From contig BCIG01000032.1 of the NCBI GenBank assembly GCA_001599915.1, positions 216,061 through 280,060 of the forward strand: a DNA stretch of 64,000 nucleotides. Reading direction: 5' to 3'. This DNA comes from Symbiotaphrina buchneri (lineage: Eukaryota > Ascomycota > Symbiotaphrinales > Symbiotaphrinaceae). Position numbers and translations under genes: made by a program. The notes beneath the pieces are model-generated. The model did no database searches. It worked only from the letters and a program-made list of their open reading frames with translations, and was not told where the DNA came from. Below are positions 21,394-32,682 of the stretch, one piece after another; the first letter of the stretch is position 1, and each line of letters starts with the position of its first letter.

Positions 21394-22225
21394 GAAATGA
21401 GAAGAAGTGGGAGATGGCAGTGGCAGTGGAAGTGGAGGATAAGGAAAGTGGAAGGGGGTGAAGATATATTGAGTTGTTTAGTGTGCTTGATCTGTTGAAT
21501 GATGACAGCATGGGGCAATTCACATTACCATCATTAACAGCATCGGGATTTTTTGGGGACAGTTTTGAGTTTGTTTTCAATGATCTACAGGGACCGGTTA
21601 GGTTCGTACAGACGTACTCGTACCTTAGGCGAGTTGCGCTACACCAATAGAGCCCGAGGCGACACCGCTCGATTGGTACTTTGAGGTAGGTAAGGTAAGG
21701 TAGGTAGCTTATGATGTGTTGACGTCGTGACGATGATGCGATCATCATTCATCATTCCACCGCCCCTTGGCTTTCCCTCCCTTCTCTACAGAGTGCTCTT
21801 ACTTTGTCCGACTATGGGGCGGAACTGGTAAAATAATGTCTACCAACAGATCGAACCCAACCTCTGCATCGTGCATGGGCCTGTCATTTATGGACGCTGA
21901 CTGACCTTTTCACCAAAAGTGCAAGGTTCACACTACTCCACAGAGCCTTATCCGCACCTCCAACGGCCGAGACAAGGATGATGAACGACTAGGGAACGTC
22001 CTGTAGTATGAGTACATGTGGGGTATGTTAAAAAGACACCGAATCCACCATATAACTTTGTACAGCGACATCTCATCATGCACATCTGCACGCATTTATT
22101 TTTGACCTGGACACTCACAACGCCGCCCTGGCAACCTCAGCCATGAATTGAACATGCGCCCAAGTCCCACCCAACAGTCCTGTAAATGCATAGCAAAATC
22201 TAAGTGAGTAGATGCAGACCGGAAA
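21394..22225. other. Intergenic, 0.8 kb, with GGTA microrepeat
   Basis: Between the GFA-type gene start and the 3' end of the phosphatase gene. It contains a run of GGTAGGTAAGGTAAGGTAGG (21,684-21,704), one member of the dispersed microrepeat. No gene recognised. Confidence 0.5.
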
Positions 22226-25200
22226 TCATCGGCCACTTAATAACCCACTGGCTTCAGTGGCAGACATCTTGCAAATGCTGGTAAGGTAGTAGAGTCTGAG
22301 GATCCGCTCGGTCAGTTGATGCTCATAGATTCCTCGCCATTGCTCATGAAATTGACTAGAGCAAAGTTCGTGCAGTGCGCGAAGGACCGACTTACTTGGT
22401 CTCTGCGAATATCCTCGCTTGGACTTCTTCGAATTTGCGCTCCGACCTCTCCCAAACAGCCGTCCGTCTCTCGGGCCTGACAGACTTGACGAGAAGTTTG
22501 AAGAGGCCGCTGACAGGACGATGGTCAGAGATGCGAACCTCATGCCGGCGGTAGTCGAGTTGCTTGACACGGCCGACGCCCCGATAGAGGAGCCGATCGC
22601 ACCAAGCCGGTGCGCGACGTTTTTCACTGCTGTCGTAATTGTTCGTGCCCACATCGTACTTGTACGTCGGCGCAAATTGGATCGGTGACTCCGCAAACGC
22701 CCTTAATCTTGACATTGGATTCCTTTTCCGGGACAGTAACAGTTGATCCCGCTCAAGTAATTTGCCAAAGTTGCGAGCTTTCACCGCATTAACCACTGTG
22801 TCACGTCCCATGGTATCAATCCTGTAATTTAGGTCACCGTTCAAGATGCAAATCTCATGATCTAAGACCATAGAACCATCCCCTCCACCCACAAACAAGC
22901 TGGCCCGGACATTGGAGTCACGCTCGGCTGGCAACGCCGATGTTTCAAGTATGGCAGTGATATCATTGTTGCGATGGACGCTCTGGGTTTGTCCGGCAGC
23001 CAGATGACAGTTAATGAAGCAAATAGAGCTGTCATCAAGCAAAAGTCGCACTATCAAGGCACCCTAAGCCGCGAGTGAGTAAGGTAGGCGGCTTTTCCCA
23101 ATGCGGCAGCACACTTACCTTGTTCCCATGCAACCCGCCCAGTCCTCTCTTCACTTCCGCAGCATCGACACCGCGGATATGGTTTCGCTCCGATGCGCGA
23201 ACAAACACACAAGTGAATAACCCTACCAAGCTTGCACTATATAACGGATAATAGGGCTCATCAATTGGCATACAGTCTTCGATGCACCGTGTGAGATAGT
23301 CTCTCCACTCCCGGTATTGTCTACTCATATGTTCCTGCTCTGAGGAATCTTTCTTCTTATTACCTAAGAGCAGACTCTCTGGACCTTTTCAGTGCTTCGT
23401 CGTGAAGGTGCAGAGCGATGATACTCACTGGCCGTCATCTTTTTATCCTCTAAATCGACCAGCTCCTGAAATCCGAAAACGAGGAGGTCAGGAGGCGCTC
23501 GTTCCCTGATGATATCCCTGAAAGCTTCCTGGTCGCCGTCCGAATACTTAAGGTTGGTAGGTTTCGATGCTCCAGCATTCCAGGTAACCACCAAAGCAGA
23601 TATCTCTCTGAACTCACAGTACTCCACGTCATGTTCTTGCATCTCGATCTCTGAGAAACTATCAGCTATAAGCCTCTATTGGTTTGACCGCCGAACGCAC
23701 CTAGCCAATCCTCATGCAAGAGGCCGTCCCATATCCCTATCGTTCTGTCAGCGCCGAGAGACAGGACCTGCAGGCGATCGTGTTTCCAAAGACCCGTGGG
23801 TTCCATGACCAGGCTGACTATCGGCTCGGTGTGAGCCTGCCAGTCTTTGAGCACCTTCCAAGGCTCTGAAGTAGTGTCGTAGACATAGATCTTTCCAGTG
23901 TTGTAAGCCGCCCAAAGATAGTCCCCCGCGCCGGCTAAGCAGCTTATTTTGTAAAGACTGACATTGATAATTTGTAGGCAGGAGTAATTCAGTGATGAGT
24001 ATATCGTCACCTTCCCATCGGTGTGTCCAAAATATATCCTCTCTGGTTGACCAGGGATAATAGCTCCGGCCGTAAATTCACCAGCAGAAGGTTGAGAAAT
24101 GGGCTTACTCAGAAGCTGGAATCCGTCGTCGGCATTGATGCTAGGCCGGAAAACCTTCATTTCTTTTCCGTACGCCATCCATAGTCGACCCAGAACAGCC
24201 ATTGAAAAGGTATGACCCCGCGGGACACGGAAGGTTTGGGGTGAATTTGTCAAGCTGGAGCCTTTTGAGTCTTCCTGTGGCCAGACCTGTAATTTGCCAT
24301 CATCATCGAGGGTCCACATGTCTAATCCATGTTGGTAGATTTTGACCACGTCCCTCCTGGCATGAGCAATGTTATTCGATGAAGTCAGCCTCTGTTCCAG
24401 TACATCAATCTCCTGGATTTCCCCAGTATTAGAACCCAACCACAGCCGCGGCCGACCCTCCCCTGGCCGAGGTTTGCCCCTGAAAGCAACAGCAGTAATT
24501 CTGACAGAATCCTCAGGAGTCAAATTGAGCAACAGTTCCCCAGTCGAAGTGTTCCACACTCGAGTCAAATGGCCCGTAGTGCATACATATTCTTCCCAGG
24601 TTGCCATGAGTCTAGTATCATATTGGGTATCTATATTATGCGGAGGGTTGTTGAAGCGCGGAGGCCGTCGATTGGCTTGGGAGGCATCAGGATAGTCAAT
24701 CGGGCCCATTTTCTGAGCTTCAGACTTAGCGGATGGGTTGATATCTCGCGACAGATGGTCCTCCGCAGATGCTACTAGATAGGAATCGGGACCAGAACGT
24801 ATGTCTCTCGAAGAAACGACCCGCCCCCTCACGGGAGTTTGCTCCACGTGCATAGGTCTTGGTGATGTACCCATGTCCGCCGAAGGATTGGTTCTTTTCG
24901 GGGGCGGTGGAAAGTGGGCCGTCGAATCAGCTACCGACGTAGTGACAGTTGGTTGATTGCCACGAGATGCTGGTCTAGGTGTCTCGACGATATGTCTCGA
25001 AGGCGATCGACTCACAGACCCCGCCATTTTGCTAGTGACTCTCGGAGGCAGCCCAGGTCGGTGTTCAGGAAGATCACTGGTATTCGCTACTTTCGAAATC
25101 AGCGTTCTAGGAACCTGGTACGATGATTCCAAAGCTTCGTTAGCCATAGGGGGTTTGACCTCCAATCGGCGCTTTTCTGCCACAGTATGGTGGACTGGTG

Positions 25201-26154
25201 GCCGTTGAAGAGGCTGATACTGTCGATCCGAGACTTTCCATGCTGAAGTCGGTCGCAGAGTGACTGGCGGGCTTGCATCCTCATCCTCCTCGTCCGGGCT
25301 TTCTTCCCCACTCGGAGGCGTGTTAAATGGTGAAGTTTTGTCCTCATGTGAGGAGCTGGCACGAGGCGCCAGTCCTGGCCCAGCAGATTTTATCGATATG
25401 GTTGGCGGCTTCTCCGGTACTTTTGGCTTTTCGCTTCGGTGGAATGACGGCACGATGGAGGACGTCGCAGGATTTGAAGCTCTTGTTGGGCTCCTTGATG
25501 AAGAGCGGGATATATGTCCTTTAGTACTCGCCGCCTGGCTAATCTCCGTTCTCGGGGTAATGGGCTGACCCCATTGTGCCATTTGACGGACAGGAGACGC
25601 ACTTCCAGAGGCTATTCCTAGGCCAGCACGCTTCCCTGGGTCTCGGCTCGGTACCCGTGAATCTGAACGTGAGGGAACACGCAGATGTGACGGTCTCAGA
25701 GCAGAAGTAGGTGGATCCAAAGTCAGTATAGGAGGCGACTTAGGGGGTGATAAGGGCCCCATGGACACCGGCCTCTGCCGGCTCCCATACTCAGCATTCG
25801 GGACCCGTATGGGGGTCTCATCCGCGAGCCGTAAAGTTTCGTGGCCGGCGTGAGCAGAACCATTCCAAGTTTGGTCCCGCCTAGGAATGTCTAACGATAT
25901 ACGCCCCGAAGGCCTTGTAGAGGACTGGCTTCTTGATTCGCCTGGAACGGTAAGTTGGGGCGAGGCTGGTCGGGAGCCGGAGGTAGTGGCACTTGCTGCC
26001 CTACCCGAATTGGCAATGTTCTCAAAATGGGATCGTAGTGACGATACCGGTTTCTAACATTGCAGTTAGCATGCAGGCAGTATGAGATGGGCCTGGCGTA
26101 TCAGGAGCTCACAATTGACGAGTCGTCTGTACCAGGTCCTATGGTCGGATCCAT
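22226..26154 (-). CDS. WD40-repeat plus inositol polyphosphate 5-phosphatase
   Basis: Six exons (26,113-26,154; 23,701-26,053; 23,429-23,650; 23,119-23,384; 22,396-23,063; 22,226-22,355) sum to 3,681 bases, 1,226 residues. The N-terminal 440 residues are disordered and Ser/Pro-rich, with PVSSLRSHFENI just after the first intron. About 450-790 forms WD40-like repeats (LTRVWNTSTGELLLN, GADRTIGIWDG). From about 805 comes the catalytic IPPc domain: ALVVTWNAGASKP, FGFQELVDLE, NGDLNYRIDTMGRD, RAPAWCDRLLYRG and SDHRPVSGLF, which carry the usual metal and phosphate ligands. The enzyme should remove the 5-phosphate from phosphoinositides or inositol phosphates. The WD40-IPPc architecture is shared by filamentous fungi and plant type II 5-phosphatases. 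The last intron is only 40 bases, the least certain junction. Confidence 0.88.
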
Positions 26155-28053
26155 GATGATGGCTGATGACGGGCGGCAGTAACTCCACTTAGGAATGCTC
26201 AACCAACGTCCAGTCAGTTTCGTCTGACCAGGAAATCCCAGGAGCTCATTTGATCGTCCAGAGAACCATCAAGCACTGCGATCCAATCAGCCCTAGCCGG
26301 TAACTGTAGGCTGGGCTGCAAGCATGTCTTGACCGTTATCGTCAAACTTAGTAGGACCTGGCAATCATAGGAGTCGTGCCTATGATGAGCACGAGAGGCA
26401 CTATCCATTTATCCCTCCGATTCATGCCCTTCACATGTGTAGTATGTAGGATTAAATCGCCCTGTGTTTCCGGCCTGCAGTTGTGCCTTAGCAAGCAACC
26501 GCAGAGGTGCACTAAGCTGGAAGAGCTCCACTGGCGGGGGTGCTGGACCTCGGACTAGAATGCGAATGGTGGGGAGCAGCTTGTTTCGGAGAAGGAACCG
26601 CGTCTTTTCATGCGACCTCCGTATGGTTAAGGTAGGTAAGCCTAAGCGGTTGCCCTCCTGATCCAGTTTGATACCAACGACACCAAGGAAAGGCCTCCTC
26701 AACACCGCTCAGGATCTTCTGGAGGAGAACTGTTGGCGGCGCATCGTTTCGTAAGGTACCGGGGATACAGGGCGAACTAGGTATCTACCTTACCTTAAGT
26801 ACCTGCTCTAAGAGACACACCTGACACAAACAACCGCACGAGGCGCATATTGGTCAGACAGCAAAATATACTTAAGGTAAGGTACCTAAGGTAATGTAAC
26901 CTCTTGACAGGTACGAAGCGCGCACGCGAACTCCATTGCATCGCGTCTCCCCGGCCAATCATTGTCGAAGCCTTCCACGTACAAGAAACCCCTCCGTCTG
27001 ACCTGGCTCTGTTCTTGGGCTGATATCGGAGAGCATGCAATGGGAATAGAGCGTTCATAGCAAACTTCTCCACTTGTGCCCTCACATCAGATCAAAACCA
27101 GTGCCACGGTCTGGCAGTTTGACCCTCTTGACAAGTTATTCAATATGTGGTATCTTGCCTCCATGTCCATCAACTCCATCACTGCATCCATTAACAGCAT
27201 CTTCTAGCAAGCACGTCTTGAATGCGCAAGTCTCGATTCGTTCTCCCTGTTGTATGGATCCGCGCCCGTGATCTGTTTGTGCATGTCTTACAATCACAAG
27301 GTCATAAATGGTTCGACTGCGCCGAATGTCATCATGAGCAGGAAGATCATCCGCTACTCCAGCGCTTTGATATGGTGTGACCTTCAGCATGACTTGGATT
27401 TCAGCGAAGGGACCGGCTAATGAGGTACAGACATTTGCATGCAAGAAGTGTAAGAAGTGTTTTCGGAAGGACGCCCAAGAGTTCGACGAGAGGTGATTTG
27501 CACTCAGTTACAAGGCGACACTCGCTGATGCGTATAAGTGACGAGTACTGCCCACACTGCGACAACCACTTTGTCATCGAGGCAATGACACCCAAGCCAG
27601 CATTAAAGGTCGAAGGAGAGGATGCCCGTATGGATTCCAGGTAAGCATCGAGACTGACCTAAATCTGGCTTCGACGGGCCCGGATTGTCTGACTTTGAGT
27701 AGAATGTTGAAAGATGAACGGATTCGTGGCCAAGAACAGCGCTCAATATTTAATGTCAGGGATGCGGCGGATCGCCTAGGGTAGGATCAAAGGGCTAGGG
27801 TAGGATCGAAGGGGGAATGGAAAGGCATTTAGGCGTTTGATATGGACGAGGGACTTTCATTCGTGGTGGAAGCTTCACATCACACGACATACCATGATGC
27901 TACGTTAGATATTGAGTGCCCTCTTATTGGCAGTCATGACCCTGTTGATTTCGAGTCCCGAGCATAAACAGTCAATGCGCTTGCAAATTTGGGTGCCCGC
28001 TCGCAGCAACGCAAATACATTTGTCTGCCGGCTGACCAAAAAAGGAAACAGGC
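26155..28053. other. Intergenic, 1.9 kb, no gene recognised
   Basis: The longest frame is 98 codons on the minus strand (26,409-26,705), without recognisable features. Clusters of the palindromic GGTACC/TACCTTA word occur at 26,786-26,807 and 26,871-26,899. A repeated GGGTAGGATCRAAGGG motif lies at 27,780-27,812. Confidence 0.5.
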
Positions 28054-29080
28054 TCAGCTCTCTGAACCGCCTGGCTCCGTCCGAGTCAGTATTGCTGCAG
28101 TCCCTGTCCCTGGGGTTCGACCCGTCTTCTTCTTCGCCGCTTCCTCTTGCTTCTCAGCCTCCACATTCTTGACGTACGATTCGATGTCCTCTACGGGCAG
28201 CATCTCGATCGTCTTACCGGGCGCCATGATGGCGACCTCGATGTTCTTTGCTCCAGTCTGTACGACTTCCAGAAGGGATTTGATCGTCAGTTTAATGGTC
28301 TCATCCCGATCCATATCAGACTTATGATTTCTCTCTAAGAATTCCCTGACTGTTTTACTGGACCTCCCGATTGCGTTTGCTTTCCTGTGCGGTCATCAAT
28401 ACAGTATTTCTCTACTATAGACCAAAGATATACTGACCACGCAGAGTAAATGCCGGATGGTTCGGTCTGGTATAGTTTGGGGACCGTATCGCCTTTGTCG
28501 AAACCGATGATCAACGTACTGATACCAAATGGTCTTACCCCTCCACTTTGAGTATACCGTTGTTGAACGCCTGCGACGTACTTGGTAATGTACTCGATTG
28601 TGACAGGATCCTCCACGGTGAGACGGTGTGACTGTGCTTCTAAGCGGGCTTTGTCGAGCAATATGCGTGCGTCTGCATTCAACCCGGCGAAGGCAAGGCA
28701 GACATGGGTATCGATCAAGCCGATCTTTGACGGGGTGATCCTTGTGTCCTGGAGCTTCATTGCAGTTCGCTTCTCGCAACCCAAGACGACGATATCCTTT
28801 CCCTTGACACCGACCGCACATGTTCCTAATAGGTTTTAGTAAGGTCCGCCTTGGACGATCATCATCGAGCCGAGCTCACCTCGTTTCACAGCTTCAAGGG
28901 CATATTCCACTTGAAAGACATGTCCATCAGGGCTGGTACCTATTGTCAAAACGTACTCAGGGGTAGATCGCAGCGACCAACGCTCACCTGAAGACTAATT
29001 GGGAGTTAGTATAATCTTACGGAGCCGCAAGACCTGAGTGGATACTCACCAGAAAGAGCTCTGTCATAGCCGGAGGCCAT
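28054..29080 (-). CDS. 20S proteasome subunit alpha 4 (PRE6/PSMA7 type)
   Basis: Five exons (29,050-29,080; 28,988-28,994; 28,880-28,932; 28,438-28,825; 28,054-28,384) give 810 bases, 269 residues. The N-terminus reads [19 protein letters not shown], the proteasome alpha signature, followed by [20 protein letters not shown]. Residues around 60-165 ([36 protein letters not shown]-like segments) match alpha4 closely, and a basic KKKTG-type tail ends the conserved part. The second exon is just 7 nucleotides (TCTTCAG), encoding the end of V, F and the start of S. Both flanking introns are 55 bases with GTGAGY donors. A core subunit of the alpha ring. It shares a 508-base divergent promoter with the dehydrogenase gene to the right. 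Confidence 0.95.
28988..28994 (-). other. 7-nucleotide micro-exon of the proteasome alpha 4 gene
   Basis: Exon sequence TCTTCAG is flanked by CCAATTAG on its 5' side and GTGAGC on its 3' side. Without it the universally conserved SVFSPDG motif of proteasome alpha subunits cannot be encoded, and skipping it shifts the frame. Confidence 0.85.
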
Positions 29081-29588
29081 CGTGATGCTGCCCTGTAAAG
29101 GAAGGCCTAGGTGCCGGCTCCGAGAAGAGCTGCCGATTTGTATCCAGGTAAAGGGAAAACCGACTTATTGCAGTTAAAGAATGAGATATGCAAGCGTTGT
29201 TGGAGATCCCGTGAGGATTGCTCTGTGCTCTCTAGGTAGCAGCTTGACGCGAAGCTCCAGGGAAGTGTCGTATGGAGTGAGCTAAGTACTCCTTACCTAA
29301 GGTTCCTGAAATAAAGAAACGTAAAGATACCGGTACACTAAGTACAGGACAAGTGCGAAGTACGAAGTACTCGACCGTACCATACCTTTGGTACCTCACC
29401 CAAGGTACCTCGATTTTATCGGAACACTGAACCCCCGTCCCGTCACCCCCACTCCTTCTCCTGCACGGCTGGACTCTATGGCTGTCACCGGTTTATTCAC
29501 ACCTTCAGCAACTTCCCACAACGACGTCAGGTTGCGGCCGGGGTGATTGCTGCCTCGCACGAGCATCTGTGTTTGAAGAGGCTTTGCA
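29081..29588. promoter_or_regulatory. Divergent promoter with palindromic GGTACC words
   Basis: This 508-base region separates the start codons of the proteasome alpha 4 gene (-) and the flavoprotein dehydrogenase (+). A cluster of GGTACC and CCTTAGG-like words lies at 29,293-29,412 (TTACCTAAGGTTCC, CTTTGGTACCTCACC, CCAAGGTACCTCG). No TATA box stands out. Confidence 0.5.
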
Positions 29589-31470
29589 ATGGCTTGTAAA
29601 TCGAAAGCTATGCCATTGTTGCGCCGGGCGAACGCCCTACCAAGCGCCTGCCCGTTGCGCCTGACATGCGCTGTCTCGCGGCGATGGGCTTCCAACAGCA
29701 CGCCGTCCTCGGCCACCACCGAGCCTCACCAACCCGGTACAGAGGGAGGGGTTAAAGGACAATCAAAGCCCGCCAATCATATCGCATTCACTTCCGAGAA
29801 GTACAACAGAAGTTCGATTCTTGGAATCCTCACTGACATTCTTCCAGGTATCCAAGTCTTAGAAGAGATTCTAGGTTTCGCGAGGTGCGCTCATAGCTGG
29901 AGGCTGCCTTCATCCGCGGAACTAATTGTCGGTGTAGTTGACTGCAGAGCACGTCTCTTACTTCAAGGACCTGCTGGGATCACCTTCTGCCGTCATCGAC
30001 GGAGTCACCCAAGACGCCTCCGACGACCTGGAACCTTTCAACAGCGATTGGATGCGAAAATACCGCGGGCATACCAAACTGGTAGTCAAGCCGAAGAGTA
30101 CTGAAGAGGTTAGTAAGGTGATTAAATATTGCAATGACAATTCATTGGCAGTCGTTCCTCAAGGCGGTAACTCGGGCTTGGTTGGGGGCTCAGTGCCTGT
30201 CTTCGACGAGATCGTAATAAATATGAGCCGGATGAACAACATTCGATTCTTTGACGAGGTATCCGGCATCTTGGTTGCAGACGCTGGCTGTATCTTAGAG
30301 GTTGTGGACAACTATCTCTCTGAAAGGAGCCATATATTCCCACTGGATCTTGGTGCCAAGGGATCATGCCACATTGGAGGGAATGTAGCAACGAATGCAG
30401 GTGGCCTGCGCCTCTTGAGGTACGGCAGTCTGCATGGTAATGTTCTGGGAATAGAAGCTGTTCTACCAGACGGCACCGTCGTCGACGATCTATCCAAACT
30501 GCGCAAAAACAATACTGGATATGATCTGAAGCAGCTGTTTATTGGGTCTGAAGGCACTATCGGCGTTATCACGGGTATCTCCATTCTGTGTCCGCAGAAA
30601 TCAAAAGCATTGAACGTCGCCTATCTTGGTCTGGATAGTTTCGAAAAGGCTCAGCTGGCTTTCAAAGAGGCAAAGGGGCAACTGTCCGAGATCCTATCTG
30701 CTTTCGAAATGATGGACGGTAAGACGCAAGAGATTGTCCACACCGTGACAGGGAAGAAGAGACCACTTGAAGGAACCCACCCCTTCTATTGCCTGGTGGA
30801 GACTAGCGGTTCAAATCCGGATCACGACCAAGAAGTATGAAGCCAACAATCTTTGGCAGACCAAAATACGCTGACGACTCTTACTAGAAGCTGCAGAGCT
30901 TTTTAGAACACGTAATGAGCGAAGAAATCGTGTCTGATGGTGTTGTTGCCCAGGATGAGACTCAGATCCAGGCTCTTTGGTCCTGGCGGGAAGGCATCAC
31001 AGAGTGCCTGGGGCACTGGGGTGGCGTGTACAAGTACGACTTGTCGATACCGCTCCAGGAGCTCTACCAGCTGGTGGAGGATACCCGTGATCGGTTGACT
31101 GCTGCGGGTCTTGTCGGGGACGACGACCGACACCCGGTGGTTACGGTGGTCGGTTATGGCCATATGGGTGACTCTAATCTCCATTTGAACATACCCACAC
31201 GAAGATTTGATAAAGAGGTCGAGAAACAGCTAGAACCATTTGTATATGAATGGATTGCGAAGCGGAATGGCAGCATCAGCGCCGAGCATGGGCTCGGCAT
31301 CGCGAAAAAGGCTTTCATCGGCTACAGCAGGAGTGACACAATGGTGAAATTGATGAAGCAAATCAAAGAGCTCTATGATCCGGTAAGGACCATTCACTCA
31401 TATGGGGATTCTTAGGCTGACCAGAATACGCGTGCAGAAAGGTATCATGAACCCATACAAATATATATGA
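29589..31470 (+). CDS. D-2-hydroxyglutarate / D-lactate dehydrogenase (FAD-linked), mitochondrial
   Basis: Five exons (29,589-29,800; 29,848-29,884; 29,938-30,834; 30,888-31,382; 31,438-31,470) give 1,674 bases, 557 residues. An Arg/Ser/Ala-rich presequence ([18 protein letters not shown]) suggests mitochondrial import. The 37-nt second exon restores the segment [10 protein letters not shown] just before [10 protein letters not shown]. An FAD-binding domain of the PCMH type follows ([34 protein letters not shown]). The C-terminal FAD-oxidase domain contains [13 protein letters not shown] and SAEHGLG, the metal and substrate-binding motifs. The last exon encodes [10 protein letters not shown]. 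This is the Dld2/Dld3, D2HGDH and AIP2 family, which oxidises D-2-hydroxyacids, often coupled to pyruvate reduction or electron transfer flavoprotein. Substrate preference among D-2-hydroxyglutarate and D-lactate is not decided by sequence alone. Confidence 0.92.
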
Positions 31471-32682
31471 GCGAGGAGGGGAAGGGAAGAAATAACAGAA
31501 CGGGGTGGATCTGAGGGAGGGAGGGCTCTAAGGAACTCAGATTCCCATTCCTAATGGCATGAATGGGCAACCATCTTTGTAGCATAGAGACGAAAAATAC
31601 AAAAGTAGTCCGGCGCGCCGGTGTCTGCTGTAGATAAGATTTCAGACATGCGATAAGATAAGACACGGAGGTGTGACCTCGGGACCTTTTGAGAAGATGC
31701 AGATGCATGATATGACAACCTGCTGAGATGCCTACCTTACGGTACCCCATATATTAGTGACTACCTTTAAGGTACGTTAAGTTACCCTTCCCGGTAGCAT
31801 CAGCACCGTACACCACTTGGGCTGTCTTGGCAGGAACCGTGTGGAGCAACAATGGACAAATGGGGAATTGCGGTGGTTGCTGTGGTTGCTGTGGTTGCCG
31901 TATCGCTCAGATTGGCTGTTAGCGCGTAAACAAAAGATATATCTCCGATATCTTGACCATCATACGTGCCGTACTTCGGTACCTTATTCTGCATTGCTTG
32001 CTGGAGAGACTGGTCCAATAATGGACTGGCTCGTAGCTGTATCTATGAATACTAGCTTGATGCGATGAATTTGAAGCCGTGCTAAGCTCATCTGATCTAT
32101 GGAAATGATAATAAAACAACCATAATCCGGAGGCGGCTCCAGACCCGTAAGGAGCGTTTCATGCACCGGCCCCGTACCCATGTACTCCTACACGTAATTT
32201 TACCTCATCCCCTCCCAAGCTACCTCGATCTGATCTTGCATCCCCTTTCCTCCATCTCTCCTTTTGCTCTTGCTCTTTGCACCTGAGTTATACCTTATGT
32301 ACATTACCTTACCTTGACCACAAATCATAACTTACTCATTATCTCAATCCTCCTTTGGCTCTCTCCTCTATTCCGGCCCTGAGGCGGTACGAGTACACGT
32401 GCGCTGCCTCTACCGTACCTCTTACCTTACTCCACCTCAATCTTATTTTCCGACCTGCTTGTACCCAGGGCGTCGGTTGGGTCTCGTCTTTCTCGTCACC
32501 CCCGGTGCTGTCCTTGGCCTTCCTGCTTCTTCTTGTTGTCCTGGCTGCAGCACATGGCATCGTTCTGGCTCAGCCCACAGCCAAACCATCGTCATCGACT
32601 CTGAACATCGACTTCCAGACTCTCCTACCAGAGCTCGTCAGCAGAGAAGCACTATCGGAGTAGACAACACATGACAAGCATC
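31471..32682. other. Intergenic / kinase leader, 1.2 kb
   Basis: Holds GGTACC/TACCTTA words at 31,732-31,790, a GGTTGCTGTGGTTGC triplet-like repeat (31,874-31,900) and CT-rich tracts (32,190-32,300). A 102-codon frame at 32,355-32,663 with a hydrophobic stretch begins with TTG rather than ATG, and I do not call it a gene. Confidence 0.5.

Noticed and set aside
26409-26705. 98-codon minus-strand frame between the phosphatase and proteasome genes
   Set aside because: No ATG context, no family and no splice partners found; treated as noise.
32355-32663. 102-codon frame with a hydrophobic stretch upstream of the kinase gene
   Set aside because: It begins at TTG, not ATG, has no homology I recognise, and lies in the kinase leader; probably chance.
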